Shown: piece after piece, positions 8,524-17,513 of the stretch
Layout of the letters: the number at the start of each line of letters is the position of its first letter
Numbering within the stretch: position 1 is the stretch's first letter
Position numbers and translations under genes: made by a program
NCBI GenBank assembly: GCA_002729095.1
Contig: PBWC01000045.1
Coordinates: forward strand, 23,519 to 66,792
Length of the DNA stretch: 43,274 bases
From: Methanobacteriota archaeon
Lineage (GTDB): Archaea; Thermoplasmatota; Poseidoniia; Poseidoniales; Poseidoniaceae
Direction of reading: 5' to 3'
The notes under the pieces: generated by a model
What the model saw: only the letters and a program-made list of their open reading frames with translations
Told to the model about the DNA's origin: nothing
Database searches by the model: none

Positions 8524-9078
8524 CTACAAAGGTCGAGCACATTTATGACATCTAGTGGGTTTCTTAACAGTGGTCCTATTCCATGTATAACCACAATGTT
8601 TACACTCCCAATGCTGAACTTTTAGTCCTCCAAGCACCGAATCTCGCATTCTTTGTAATAAAGGTGAATCACGTAACTTGGGCATCGGTGCAACTAATTT
8701 TGTTAGTTCATCATGTTTTTTTGAATGTAAAGTTAAGCCACTGGCGTGAAGGAATTCATGGACAAAAGTATGTTTGTATAACATTTCATCCTCAAGTAGT
8801 GCTGGATGTAAGCCAATGGTAACTTCTCCTGGATCTAACCTAAGCCTCTTCCTACGATTCAATTCACCAGAACCTTCTTCAAAGCGAGTCATTCCTAACC
8901 TGTCATCATTTGAATCAAGCCAAATCAGTTTAATTCGATCTTCGATCCATGGCATAAAAACCGCTTCGGTAATTCCAGAAAGAGCAGCCAATGATTCTAC
9001 AATTGCCCCCTCAGGGATATGTGGGGGTTTTTTGGGGATTTCAATATCTCCCAAAAGTCCACTGTTTTTCTCGGCCAT
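8524..9078 (-). CDS. SprT-like zinc metalloprotease with C-terminal zinc ribbon
   Basis: This is a 184-aa cytosolic protein. The catalytic motif is HEFLH (His107-Glu108-His111) followed by HSKKH (His118 or His122 as third ligand), which is the gluzincin-like SprT arrangement. The C-terminus has a zinc ribbon, CxxC at 159/162 and CxxC at 177/180. SprT-like proteases include Spartan/SPRTN and Wss1, which degrade proteins crosslinked to DNA; bacterial SprT itself is poorly characterised. No DNA-binding helicase or PCNA-binding motif is obvious, so a role in DNA-protein crosslink repair is only an inference. It is divergent from tRNA-Ala and precedes tRNA-Arg on the minus strand. Confidence 0.85.
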   Translation of the reverse strand: MAEKNSGLLGDIEIPKKPPHIPEGAIVESLAALSGITEAVFMPWIEDRIKLIWLDSNDDRLGMTRFEEGSGELNRRKRLRLDPGEVTIGLHPALLEDEMLYKHTFVHEFLHASGLTLHSKKHDELTKLVAPMPKLRDSPLLQRMRDSVLGGLKVQHWECKHCGYTWNRTTVKKPTRCHKCARPL

Positions 9079-9172
9079 GAGTGGTCCAATTAGTGGCCAC
9101 TCATCAACCCTTAGATGATTGAAAATGCTTATGATGCCGATTGAGTTGGAGTGTCTGCGAAAGCACCCTTTT

Positions 9173-9248
9173 GGGCGTGTAGATCAGCTGGAAGATCGCT
9201 ACCTTGGCATGGTAGAGGCCACGAGTTCAAATCTCGTCACGTCCACCA
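9173..9248 (+). tRNA. tRNA-Ala(GGC)
   Basis: The acceptor stem GGGCGTG/CACGTCC contains the G3-U70 wobble pair that marks alanine tRNAs. The anticodon arm CTACC-TTGGCAT-GGTAG gives anticodon GGC, and the T arm is ACGAG-TTCAAAT-CTCGT. Discriminator A and CCA (9246-9248) are encoded. There is no intron. It is the only plus-strand tRNA in the window. Confidence 0.95.
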
Positions 9249-9274
9249 TATTCACTCAAGGTTTTGACAAATGA

Positions 9275-9282
9275 TTAATAAT
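9275..9282 (+). promoter_or_regulatory. TATA element of hemH
   Basis: TTAATAAT is centred about 25 bp before the hemH ATG (9303), and no Shine-Dalgarno lies between them. This fits a leaderless hemH mRNA with its own promoter, separate from the hem operon. Confidence 0.5.
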
Positions 9283-9302
9283 GTAGGCTACGGCCTTGGA
9301 CT

Positions 9303-10334
9303 ATGGCAAAGAAAGGCGTTCTTTTGATTAATGTTGGAACACCTGATGAGCCTACAACTAAATCTGTCAAAAAATACCTACGAGAGTTTCTTTTAGATCC
9401 AGACGTAATAGACATACCAGCCCCAATAAGACACCTATTAGTTCGTGGAATTATACTTAGAGTAAGACCTAAAAAAATTGCACCTCTTTACAAGAAAATA
9501 TGGATGGACGAAGGTTCACCACTCAGAGTATATTCAGACCGGATAACAAAATCCCTGGATTCCAGATTAGATGATATCGAATTCGAATTTTCTATGCGCT
9601 ACGGAAATCCAAGTATCTACGATGCCCTCAACAAATTAAAAGATAGAGGTGTTGAAGATTTATTGATACTACCAATGTTTCCTCACTATGCCCAGGCAAC
9701 TACTGAATCTTCTCTAAAGCATACTTACAAGCAATTGAAAAAAATTGATTGGAACCCAAGAATAATTGAAATGGGTCACTTCGAAACTGATGAAGAATAC
9801 GTAGTTCCGCTAGCAAATTCTATTAGTTCTCAATTAGATGACGATACCCACTTATTATTTTCATATCACGGTCTTCCAGTTTCACACGTAAAAAGAATTG
9901 ATAGTTCGAAAAAGCACTGTCAAAAAATAAATGATTGCTGTTCAATTAAATCCGAAGCAAATTCTCTGTGTTACGGGCACCACTGTACGGAAACAACAAA
10001 AATTGTAGTAGGATTATTAGGACTTGATTCAAATCGTTGGTCGATTAGTTATCAGAGTAGAATTGGGCCGGTAAAATGGTTAGAACCTTCAACAATGAAT
10101 AAAGTGGAAGAGTTAGTTAATCGGGGAGTTAAGAAATTAGCTATAGTTGCTCCTGCTTTCCTTGCAGATGGCCTAGAAACTCTAGAGGAATTAGATATTG
10201 GAATAAGGGAACATTTTATTGAATTAGGTGGCGAGGAATTGACCGTAATAAAATGTCTCAATGATAATGAAGATTGGGTTGAAGGTCTTGGAAAAATGAT
10301 TACAAGAAAATTCAATGCAGAAGCAGTAGCCTAG
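9303..10334 (+). CDS. hemH: Ferrochelatase (protoporphyrin IX iron chelatase)
   Basis: This 343-aa protein inserts Fe2+ into protoporphyrin IX to give protoheme, the last step of the pathway encoded next to it. The N-terminal VLLINVGTPDEP and the active-site SYHGLP (His189) are family hallmarks, and LETLEELD near residues 291-298 holds the acidic metal-handling side. A cysteine group (206, 212, 213, 223, 228) sits just after the active-site His, in a region where many bacterial ferrochelatases carry conserved cysteines; whether it holds an Fe-S cluster here is unknown. It converges on hemY with a 4-nt overlap of coding ends. No transmembrane helix is seen. Because the operon has HemF rather than coproheme-route enzymes, protoporphyrin is the likely substrate. 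Confidence 0.93.
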   Translation: MAKKGVLLINVGTPDEPTTKSVKKYLREFLLDPDVIDIPAPIRHLLVRGIILRVRPKKIAPLYKKIWMDEGSPLRVYSDRITKSLDSRLDDIEFEFSMRYGNPSIYDALNKLKDRGVEDLLILPMFPHYAQATTESSLKHTYKQLKKIDWNPRIIEMGHFETDEEYVVPLANSISSQLDDDTHLLFSYHGLPVSHVKRIDSSKKHCQKINDCCSIKSEANSLCYGHHCTETTKIVVGLLGLDSNRWSISYQSRIGPVKWLEPSTMNKVEELVNRGVKKLAIVAPAFLADGLETLEELDIGIREHFIELGGEELTVIKCLNDNEDWVEGLGKMITRKFNAEAVA

Positions 10335-11587
10335 AATAACTCTGCTATTCTCTCCGCCTCACAAACCACGTGTGTGATTGAAACACCACTTACAGACCAA
10401 CCAACTAAATTTCTTTCATTATCCAAATTTGAAATCTTACTCATATATCCTGGCTTGTACATAGGAATTGTCCTTTCACCTATCTTTGTGAATAAAACAT
10501 GTTTGTCACCGAGTAATTTTTTTGCATTAATCAAAACAGTTTCTTCATTTCCATCCCATCGATTATGCGGCACCATAAGTCTGAATAAACGGTGCCCTTC
10601 TGGACAACGCTTTGAATTGTGTAAATCACTCTCATTAAGTATTCCACTGATTGGAATATTTCTATCGGGAATTAACGTTCCATATCCAACTTCAATATTT
10701 GATACGTCTTTTTCTTTGAATCCTATTGCGAAAATGGATAATTCAGTAAATTGATAATCATCTTGTATTCCAGGAGCAGACCAAATTATTGATGATTTGG
10801 GGACATCAAATTCAGAGGACATTGATTCATAGGACTGTGCGCTATGATTAAGTTTAACGGTCACATTTTTACTTTCATCTAACTTTTTACTGATTGATTT
10901 GGTTAAGGTTTCCATCCCGCCTTCCAATGAAGCAATGCTTCCTTTTTTGGGGGTGAAGATAGGATATGTTTGGAGGATTTTTTTGTTCAATTTTGACTTT
11001 TTAATTGGAGGTTTAGGCCCAAAATCAGTCATTGCTGGCATCAAAAAGTCAGCATCTACATTTTCAGCAGTATCGTTAACTATGCCCAAGGTGAGCGCGT
11101 CTGCAATCTCTTTATTTGGAATCAATTGTGCGACAGATAAACCTCCTTTTCGCGATTTTTTAATTGATTTAAGTAACTTAAAAAACCCAATCTTGAAAAT
11201 TGTAAAAAAGGATAATCTGTGTTTTTTACCATCATGATAGATCCATCTTGATTTAGCACTCTCATTGGAAGGTTTGAACGAATCTGACAATCCTAAATCG
11301 TCAATTAATCTCCAAAAAGCAGGGTGTGGCCGAGTTGCATTTACCGCTAAATCACAAATCCATTCGTCTTGCTCCCATGTCGCTATTACCCCACCAAGTG
11401 AACTTTTTTGCTCTAGTAATATTATCTCTAAATCTGGTCTTTTTTGTGATAATCGAAAAGCAATACACATGCCAGAAAGCCCACCTCCTACAATTACAAC
11501 TTTTTTTGAATCTGCTAATTTAGGATTAATGACTAGAGGCCTTCTCATCTCATCTCCATAGTTTATCCAACTTTGCAAGTCAGCCAT
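10331..11587 (-). CDS. hemY: Protoporphyrinogen oxidase, FAD-dependent HemY type
   Basis: This flavoprotein oxidises protoporphyrinogen IX to protoporphyrin IX with O2. The FAD-binding Rossmann motif VVIVGGGLSGMCIAF lies near residue 30 and EQKSSLGGVI follows. The C-terminus GWSVSGVSITHVV is the second FAD-contacting segment of this oxidase family. Length (418 aa) is slightly short of the usual 450-480. Two starts are possible: ATG at 11587 (14 nt after hemF), and ATG at 11548, which has GGAG five nucleotides upstream and would give the more typical N-terminus. Last gene of the hem operon. Alternatives within the family are coproporphyrinogen oxidase (CgoX) or another FAD amine oxidase, but the neighbours HemF and HemH favour protoporphyrinogen. 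Confidence 0.87.
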   Translation of the reverse strand: MADLQSWINYGDEMRRPLVINPKLADSKKVVIVGGGLSGMCIAFRLSQKRPDLEIILLEQKSSLGGVIATWEQDEWICDLAVNATRPHPAFWRLIDDLGLSDSFKPSNESAKSRWIYHDGKKHRLSFFTIFKIGFFKLLKSIKKSRKGGLSVAQLIPNKEIADALTLGIVNDTAENVDADFLMPAMTDFGPKPPIKKSKLNKKILQTYPIFTPKKGSIASLEGGMETLTKSISKKLDESKNVTVKLNHSAQSYESMSSEFDVPKSSIIWSAPGIQDDYQFTELSIFAIGFKEKDVSNIEVGYGTLIPDRNIPISGILNESDLHNSKRCPEGHRLFRLMVPHNRWDGNEETVLINAKKLLGDKHVLFTKIGERTIPMYKPGYMSKISNLDNERNLVGWSVSGVSITHVVCEAERIAELF

Positions 11588-11601
11588 ATTAACATCTCAA
11601 T

Positions 11602-12513
11602 TTAATTTTCTAGCCAGTCAGCAGGTTTACGAAGTAGTTTGACCAATCTTTCTTCTTCACTACCAACCTCTACTTCGTGACAATATTCCCACCTGGATGT
11701 TAGTGGTAGTGACATCAAAATACTTTCAATCCTGCCATTAGTAGTCAAACCAAATGTGGTTCCTCTATCATAAACTAGGTTGAACTCAACATACCTACCG
11801 CGCCTAATTTGTTGCCATTGCTTTTGTTTTTCAGAATATTCTAAATCTTTTCTTCGATTCAGAATTGGCAAATAGGATTCAAGAAAAGATTCAGCACAAT
11901 CGGTAACAAAGTCAAAACATTCCTCTCTAGATGCACCGTTAATATCATCAAAAAATATTCCTCCAAGCCCTCTTCTCTCTTCTCTATGTTTTATGAAAAA
12001 ATAATCATCGCACCATTTTTTGAATTTATCATAATCGGCAACTTCATGGCGTTGACAAACATTCTTGTGAACTTGATGGAAATGTATTGCATCCTCCTCA
12101 AACAAATAACTCGGGGTTAAGTCTGCACCGCCACCAAACCACCAACTTCCAGGTTTTTGTCCTTCGCCTCTCTCAAAATAACGATAATTTGCATGAACTG
12201 TAGGCGCCATAGGATTTTTTGGATGCAAAACAAGGCTGATTCCAGTAGCGAAGAAATCTAGATCAGTTCCTTTCAATTCATGTCCTCCTCCCATGCTTTT
12301 TGCAGCTTGAGGACTCAAAGTTCCGTAAACAACACTAACATTAACCCCTGCTTTCTCAAATACCCGGCCTCCTGAAAAAACACGACTTCTGCCTCCACCA
12401 CCTTCTTCTCTAGTCCATTCATCCTGACGGAAGTCAACCCCATCAATTACTTTCAATGCATCACATATCTCATCTTGAATACGATGAACCATGTCAGACA
12501 TTTTCTGACGCAT
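11602..12513 (-). CDS. hemF: Oxygen-dependent coproporphyrinogen III oxidase
   Basis: This 303-aa enzyme decarboxylates two propionates of coproporphyrinogen III to vinyl groups, using O2 rather than the radical-SAM chemistry of HemN. Family hallmarks are all present: VNVSVVYGTL, HANYRYFE, WWFGGGADLTPSYLFEEDA, HFHQVHK, GGIFFDD and RRGRYVEFNLVYDRGT. Length is normal. The ATG overlaps the hemE stop by one nucleotide (TAATG), and GGTGAG in the hemE end serves as ribosome-binding site. Its presence means this stretch of the pathway needs oxygen and leads to protoporphyrin, not coproheme. Confidence 0.96.
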   Translation of the reverse strand: MRQKMSDMVHRIQDEICDALKVIDGVDFRQDEWTREEGGGGRSRVFSGGRVFEKAGVNVSVVYGTLSPQAAKSMGGGHELKGTDLDFFATGISLVLHPKNPMAPTVHANYRYFERGEGQKPGSWWFGGGADLTPSYLFEEDAIHFHQVHKNVCQRHEVADYDKFKKWCDDYFFIKHREERRGLGGIFFDDINGASREECFDFVTDCAESFLESYLPILNRRKDLEYSEKQKQWQQIRRGRYVEFNLVYDRGTTFGLTTNGRIESILMSLPLTSRWEYCHEVEVGSEEERLVKLLRKPADWLEN

Positions 12514-13547
12514 TACTTCTCACCTGTAATCTCACGTAGCACAGTTTCTACACACTCTATCCTTGCAGATGGGGCGAAGCCATGACCAAGATTGAAAATG
12601 TGTCCCGGAGAATCTCCAGCCGCATTGAGTACTTGTCTAGTAGCAATCTTTGCCATTTCTGTTGAGCCATGTAACAATGAAGGATCTAAGTTTCCTTGAA
12701 ATGCGAATTTATCACCAAACTGTTTACGATTATACGATAAGTCATCTCTCCAATCAAGAGATATAGCACTTAAATCTAATTTTCTGATCTCAGAATGCAA
12801 ATGACCTGATCCTTTAGCATAGTGGATTAGTGGTACATCGTGTCCTACTTTTTCCCTAAAGACTTCAATTGTCTTCATGGTTGCAGGCATGGCAAATTCA
12901 CGATATGTTTCAGGAGATAGCAGTCCTGCCCAGGTATCGAACAGCTGTACTCCATCAGCACCACCATGCAATACCTGATCGGCTAATAAGTCACCAACAA
13001 TTTCTCCCATTTTGAGAAGTAAACTATTGGCTTCTTTTGGATTAGAATAAACCTTAGCCCTAGCATTGTGGAAATCTTTGTCGCCAGTTCCGCCAGAAAG
13101 TAAGTACATACAAATTGTCCAAGGTGAACCTACAAAACCTAACCTAGCAATTGAATCACCCGTTTGCTCACCCACTGACTTCAATCCATCAGCGGCCCAG
13201 GGAGCGTGTTTTCTAGCACTAAAGTTAGTCCAATCGTCTACATCTGAAAAATCAAAATCACTAATTCTAATTCCACCACCATATTCAACATCATATCCGA
13301 GACTGGGCAAAGGTGTTAAGATGTCACTAAAAATAATCGCGGCATCAATTTTCTTGTATCTTTCAATTGGTTGCAAAGTAATCTTCGTACACAAATCTAC
13401 ATCCATACATCTTTCCCAGAATGAATGCTCTGCCGCTATTTTTCTATATTCTGGTAGATGTCTTCCGGCTTGCCTCATAAACCAAACTGGAGTCCTATCA
13501 ACTGGTTCGAGATTTAGAGCGGACACTATTCTCTCTTTACCATTCAT
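12513..13547 (-). CDS. hemE: Uroporphyrinogen III decarboxylase
   Basis: This cytosolic enzyme removes four acetate carboxyls from uroporphyrinogen III to give coproporphyrinogen III. TPVWFMRQAGRHLPEYR is the classic N-terminal signature, and GFVGSPWT and FNLGHGF are further family segments. The ORF track begins at a GTG (13556) that overlaps hemL. The ATG at 13547 is preferred: it gives MNGKERIV, the usual N-terminus, sits two nucleotides after the hemL TAA, and has GGAG eight nucleotides upstream. Length is then 344 aa, normal for the family. HemE commits the pathway to the protoporphyrin branch, away from siroheme. Confidence 0.96.
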   Translation of the reverse strand: MNGKERIVSALNLEPVDRTPVWFMRQAGRHLPEYRKIAAEHSFWERCMDVDLCTKITLQPIERYKKIDAAIIFSDILTPLPSLGYDVEYGGGIRISDFDFSDVDDWTNFSARKHAPWAADGLKSVGEQTGDSIARLGFVGSPWTICMYLLSGGTGDKDFHNARAKVYSNPKEANSLLLKMGEIVGDLLADQVLHGGADGVQLFDTWAGLLSPETYREFAMPATMKTIEVFREKVGHDVPLIHYAKGSGHLHSEIRKLDLSAISLDWRDDLSYNRKQFGDKFAFQGNLDPSLLHGSTEMAKIATRQVLNAAGDSPGHIFNLGHGFAPSARIECVETVLREITGEK

Positions 13548-13549
13548 TA

Positions 13550-14839
13550 TTACCACTCCAAATCTTCTAAAGCTTCGTCAAGTGCTTTTACCATCCCTAA
13601 GATATGCATCTCATCATGTACTGTCGCAATGAATCCTATTTCATAAGCAGAGGGTGCCAACATATATCCTTTCTCAAGTAAAGATCTGTGTAGGTCAGAA
13701 TATAATTTACCTGCATTTGATGGAATTAAATCTGCTCTAGCCGGTGGCTCATCACTACCAGGGGAGAACCAAAACAAACTACCAAGTCTAACTAATCTCA
13801 TTGGGAATCCATGTTTCTCAAGAATTGGTTCTACTGAATCTTGTAATAGTTTACCTAATTCCTCTAGTCGGTCGTAGGCTTCTTCGTCAAGTAAATCAAG
13901 TGTTTTGATGCCTGCAGCCATAGCAAGGGGGTTACCTGAAAGAGTTCCTGCTTGATATACCGGGCCTAGTGGAGATAAATTTTCCATTATTTCGCTGCTT
14001 GCGCCATACGCCCCAACAGGCAATCCTCCGCCAATTACCTTGCCAAGTGCCGTGATATCTGGAGTAACTCCCGAAATATCACCATAGCTTCCTTGCTTAA
14101 ATCTAAACCCACTGATGACCTCATCAAAAATTAATAATGAGCCATGTTTATCACATAGTTCTCTCAATTTTGATAAAAATTCTTTGCTTTGAACCAGTAG
14201 ACCATTATTCGCTGGAAGAGGTTCTATGACAACCGCAGCAATATCATCACCGTGCTCACTAAATAGATATTCAACTGCTTCTATATCATCTAGAGGAGCA
14301 ACTAGTGTTGTTGCAACAGTGTCGTTAGGAATACCCGGGCTACTGGCAATACCAAATGTAGCAAGTCCGCTTCCGGAATTAACCATCAAAGAATCTACAT
14401 GACCGTGATAGCATCCCTCAAATTTCACCAAGTAATCTCGCCCAGTATAACCTCTAGCGAGCCTAACCGCACTCATAACGGCCTCAGTCCCAGATGATAC
14501 AAATCTAACTTTATCCATGTGAGAAAACCTTTGCTTGACACGTTTAGCGAGTTCTATCTCTCCTATGTGTGGAGCGCCAAATGAGGTCCCATTTTGCATT
14601 TTTTGTGCAACCATGTCTATAATCTGTGGATGAGAATGACCGTGAATTAGAGGACCCCATGATTGTACGAAATCAACTAAATTATTTCCGTCAACATCTG
14701 TAACGATTGCACCTGAAGCTTTTTCGAAATATATCGGGTTTCCATGTACTGATTTAAACGCCCGAACTGGGGAATTAACTCCTCCAACTAAGTGATTCTG
14801 TGCTTCCTCGTGTAGGGAATTAGACTTGTTTCTCTGCAT
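13550..14839 (-). CDS. hemL: Glutamate-1-semialdehyde 2,1-aminomutase
   Basis: This PLP enzyme converts glutamate-1-semialdehyde into 5-aminolevulinate, the second step of the C5 pathway. Signatures are GGVNSPVRAF near the N-terminus, SSGTEAVMSAVRLARG (115-130), FDEVISGFR (238-246) and the PLP lysine K267 in ALGKVIGGGLPVGAYG. Length (429 aa) is typical. It begins with ATG after GAGGTGAATAT, where GAGGTG overlaps the hemB stop codon, so the two are translationally coupled. All catalytic residues appear intact. Confidence 0.97.
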   Translation of the reverse strand: MQRNKSNSLHEEAQNHLVGGVNSPVRAFKSVHGNPIYFEKASGAIVTDVDGNNLVDFVQSWGPLIHGHSHPQIIDMVAQKMQNGTSFGAPHIGEIELAKRVKQRFSHMDKVRFVSSGTEAVMSAVRLARGYTGRDYLVKFEGCYHGHVDSLMVNSGSGLATFGIASSPGIPNDTVATTLVAPLDDIEAVEYLFSEHGDDIAAVVIEPLPANNGLLVQSKEFLSKLRELCDKHGSLLIFDEVISGFRFKQGSYGDISGVTPDITALGKVIGGGLPVGAYGASSEIMENLSPLGPVYQAGTLSGNPLAMAAGIKTLDLLDEEAYDRLEELGKLLQDSVEPILEKHGFPMRLVRLGSLFWFSPGSDEPPARADLIPSNAGKLYSDLHRSLLEKGYMLAPSAYEIGFIATVHDEMHILGMVKALDEALEDLEW

Positions 14840-14848
14840 ATATTCACC

Positions 14849-15820
14849 TCAAAGCCAATCCTTTGTTACAGCCTCGCGAGTATGGTAACTCACTATAACG
14901 TCGGCGCCGGCCCTTTTGAAGGAATGGAAAATTTCACGAACCATTTTCTTTCTTGAAGCATCGTCTGGGGTAGCTGAGATAACCATTGAATATTCACCAC
15001 TAACATTGAAAATTGCAACAGGCCTTGAAACGACATCGGAAACTTGTCTAACCACATCTAGATAAGTCAATGATGGTTTTATCATTATGATATCTGCTCC
15101 CTCTCCTTCATCAGTAACTGCTTCAAGAATCGCTTCAGGATACCCTGATCTGACATCCATTTGATGGCTGCCCCTGTCACCAAAAGAAGGTGCTGAGCAT
15201 GCTGCATCTCTAAATGGACCATAAAATGATGATGCATACTTAACAGAATATGCAAGAATACCTGTTTTAACAAAACCTTCTGATTCAAGCACTTCTCTTA
15301 TTGCTTGAATTCTGCCGTCCATCATGTCTGATGCTGAAACATAATCTGCTCCGGCTTCAGCATGTGATAGAGCAATCTTACATAATTCAGAAACCGACAT
15401 TTCATTATCTATTTCATGCTCATGTATTATTCCACAGTGACCGTGGTCAGTAGCAGTACACAGGCAGACATCTGTGAATAAAACAATGTCATTTCCGTAC
15501 ATTTTTTTCAACTCTTTAACTGCAATTTGTAATGGCATATTCATGTCTGATGCTTTACTTGCATACGAGTCCTTATCATGTTCGTCGACTACTGGGAAAA
15601 GCATGTGAGAACAAATTCCCAATTCCATATCATTAGAAATAGTTTCAATTAACTTATCGACTGATTGCCTATTTATTCCAGGCATACTAGAAATAGGTTC
15701 ATCTATTCCTTCTCCGCTTACAATAAAATGGGGTTGGACTAGAGATGATTTGATGCTTAAATCAAAAATTAAATTTCTTCTAGATTGTGTCCATCGATTA
15801 ATTCTAGGCCTAACGTTCAT
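14849..15820 (-). CDS. hemB: Porphobilinogen synthase (5-aminolevulinate dehydratase)
   Basis: This enzyme joins two 5-aminolevulinates into porphobilinogen. The zinc-site cysteines are Cys119, Cys121 and Cys129 (DVCLCTATDHGHCG), so this is the zinc-dependent form rather than the Asp-rich magnesium form. The two active-site lysines are K194 (AYSVKYAS) and K248 (MIKPSL). Length (323 aa) is normal. It starts one nucleotide after the hemCD stop codon. Confidence 0.97.
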   Translation of the reverse strand: MNVRPRINRWTQSRRNLIFDLSIKSSLVQPHFIVSGEGIDEPISSMPGINRQSVDKLIETISNDMELGICSHMLFPVVDEHDKDSYASKASDMNMPLQIAVKELKKMYGNDIVLFTDVCLCTATDHGHCGIIHEHEIDNEMSVSELCKIALSHAEAGADYVSASDMMDGRIQAIREVLESEGFVKTGILAYSVKYASSFYGPFRDAACSAPSFGDRGSHQMDVRSGYPEAILEAVTDEGEGADIIMIKPSLTYLDVVRQVSDVVSRPVAIFNVSGEYSMVISATPDDASRKKMVREIFHSFKRAGADVIVSYHTREAVTKDWL

Positions 15821-15821
15821 T

Positions 15822-17513
15822 CTAATCGCTCCTATTTTCTTTCCACCATTTTGAAACGTATTCTGCTGTAGGGCCCTGTAAAATTTCTACTGTTGAATTT
15901 GAGAAATAACCCAGTGAATTTATCTCCTCTTGTGATGCTTTGCCCATGCACAGTATATTTCTAGGTATGGGTAATGAATTTTCCACCCAAGATCTCGCGG
16001 AAGAGGGTGAAGACAATAATAGAACGTCATCTGCGTCCATATCTATAGAATTAATAATCCTAGATTTATTCTCATATCCAATCCAAGAATCAACACTAAA
16101 TCCTAGGTCATTCAACCTATTTACTAAATCATTGGAAGCAACATTTGAACGTGGAATCATAAGTCTGATATCTCTAGATATTTTTTCATCAATAAAATCA
16201 ATAAGTTCAGAGGAATTTCTAGATTTTGCACATATTGATACTGTTACACCACGCATGAAACAAGCCCTTGCTGTTCCCTCTCCTATTGCAAGCCATTGTA
16301 TTCTATTTATGTTATCATTTGTCTTGGCTACTTCAATAGCACACTTGGCAGCAAATGGGGAAGTCAAAACTAGGTAGGGCCAATTAGATCTAGAAGTTTG
16401 ATCATCAAGAAAATTTGATGGCCAGTTTTTCTCAAGGGAAACTAATTCAATCACTGGTTGATTGAAAGTATTGATTCCTTCGTTACTTAGCACAGTAGCG
16501 AGTCTATCAGAGTTTAATGTCGATACCAACTTAGGACCATCTTTTTGGGTATCATCCTCTAAAATATCTTGTTGTGGTAATTCAATCTCTAAATTATCAA
16601 CTGCACCGTTATATTTGAAACTACCAAAATTCAAACCTTTGCAGAAAATTTGTTTCCAATTCTTGGGAGATATTTGAACAAAAACTTCTTTCTTGCTTAC
16701 TTTTATCCCAGCAGGGTACAAGCATCCGCCGCCTACTGATGACAAAATTTCACGTTCTTTAACAACGTCATTCTCTGTTTCATCATGGTTCAAAATTTTC
16801 CTAATGTCATCTAATGATTCAAGATCTTCTTTCCTACAATGAACTGAGATAGAACCTTGTCCTGGAGCAGTTGGCCATTCAGATTCTGTAATCCTGACTG
16901 CTGAAAAATCCAAAATCCAAGTTGCTAAGGCATTTATTTCAAATAAACGTTTGAGACCTATCTCTGCTAGTATTATTCCATCTACTCTACCCTCTCTTAG
17001 TCGCTTCAATCTAGTTTCAACTTGGCCCCTTACAGCAATTGGGATAATATCTGGACGCTTACCTAACACAAAAGATTGTCTTCTTCCTGAAACTGTACCG
17101 ACCATTCCAGATTTAGGAATTATACTTAATGCCTCATCAAGCGGTGTTTCATTATTTGAACTAAGTAAAGTTTCAAGATTCATGAAGGCTTTATTCTTGG
17201 GGAAGATGAGTAAATCGCTTGTACATCCACGTTCAAGATATGCTAGATTCGATAGTAGTGGACTTATTTCGACAGGAACGTCCTTGCTTGAATGGACTGC
17301 AAGATCAATATTATTGCTAATCAACTCATTATCAACTGCGTGTATAAATTGTCCTACTGATGAAGATAAATCACCGCCAAGGGATTTGTCTCCTGAAGAA
17401 GATATCCCGACGATTTCAGTCTTAAAACCTGAATTTTCGAGCTTCTCTTTGACTTTGTTAGCCTGCCACATCGCAAGATTAGAAGTCCTAGTCCCGATTC
17501 TAATCAATTTCAA
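15822..17513 (-). CDS. hemCD: HemC-HemD fusion: porphobilinogen deaminase / uroporphyrinogen III synthase
   Basis: This 563-aa protein joins two consecutive enzymes. Residues 1-305 are porphobilinogen deaminase: IRIGTRTSNLAMWQA at the start, HSSKDVPVE, ARG motifs RGQVETRL, TAPGQGSI, and Cys262 in VGGGCLYPAG, which binds the dipyrromethane cofactor. Residues about 330-563 match the two-lobed uroporphyrinogen III synthase, with VLTSPFAAKCA, AIGEGTARACFMRGV and LLSSPSSARSWVE. This second domain is poorly conserved in all organisms, so the call relies on these patterns and position. The start is TTG, overlapping the hemA stop (TTGA). Fusing the two may pass unstable hydroxymethylbilane straight on. 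HemCD fusions are known in some bacteria. Confidence 0.93.
   Translation of the reverse strand: MKLIRIGTRTSNLAMWQANKVKEKLENSGFKTEIVGISSSGDKSLGGDLSSSVGQFIHAVDNELISNNIDLAVHSSKDVPVEISPLLSNLAYLERGCTSDLLIFPKNKAFMNLETLLSSNNETPLDEALSIIPKSGMVGTVSGRRQSFVLGKRPDIIPIAVRGQVETRLKRLREGRVDGIILAEIGLKRLFEINALATWILDFSAVRITESEWPTAPGQGSISVHCRKEDLESLDDIRKILNHDETENDVVKEREILSSVGGGCLYPAGIKVSKKEVFVQISPKNWKQIFCKGLNFGSFKYNGAVDNLEIELPQQDILEDDTQKDGPKLVSTLNSDRLATVLSNEGINTFNQPVIELVSLEKNWPSNFLDDQTSRSNWPYLVLTSPFAAKCAIEVAKTNDNINRIQWLAIGEGTARACFMRGVTVSICAKSRNSSELIDFIDEKISRDIRLMIPRSNVASNDLVNRLNDLGFSVDSWIGYENKSRIINSIDMDADDVLLLSSPSSARSWVENSLPIPRNILCMGKASQEEINSLGYFSNSTVEILQGPTAEYVSKWWKENRSD

Noticed and set aside
8471-8530. TTTGATGAAC upstream of tRNA-Arg as a box C
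   Set aside because: No box D partner or closing stem is found nearby.
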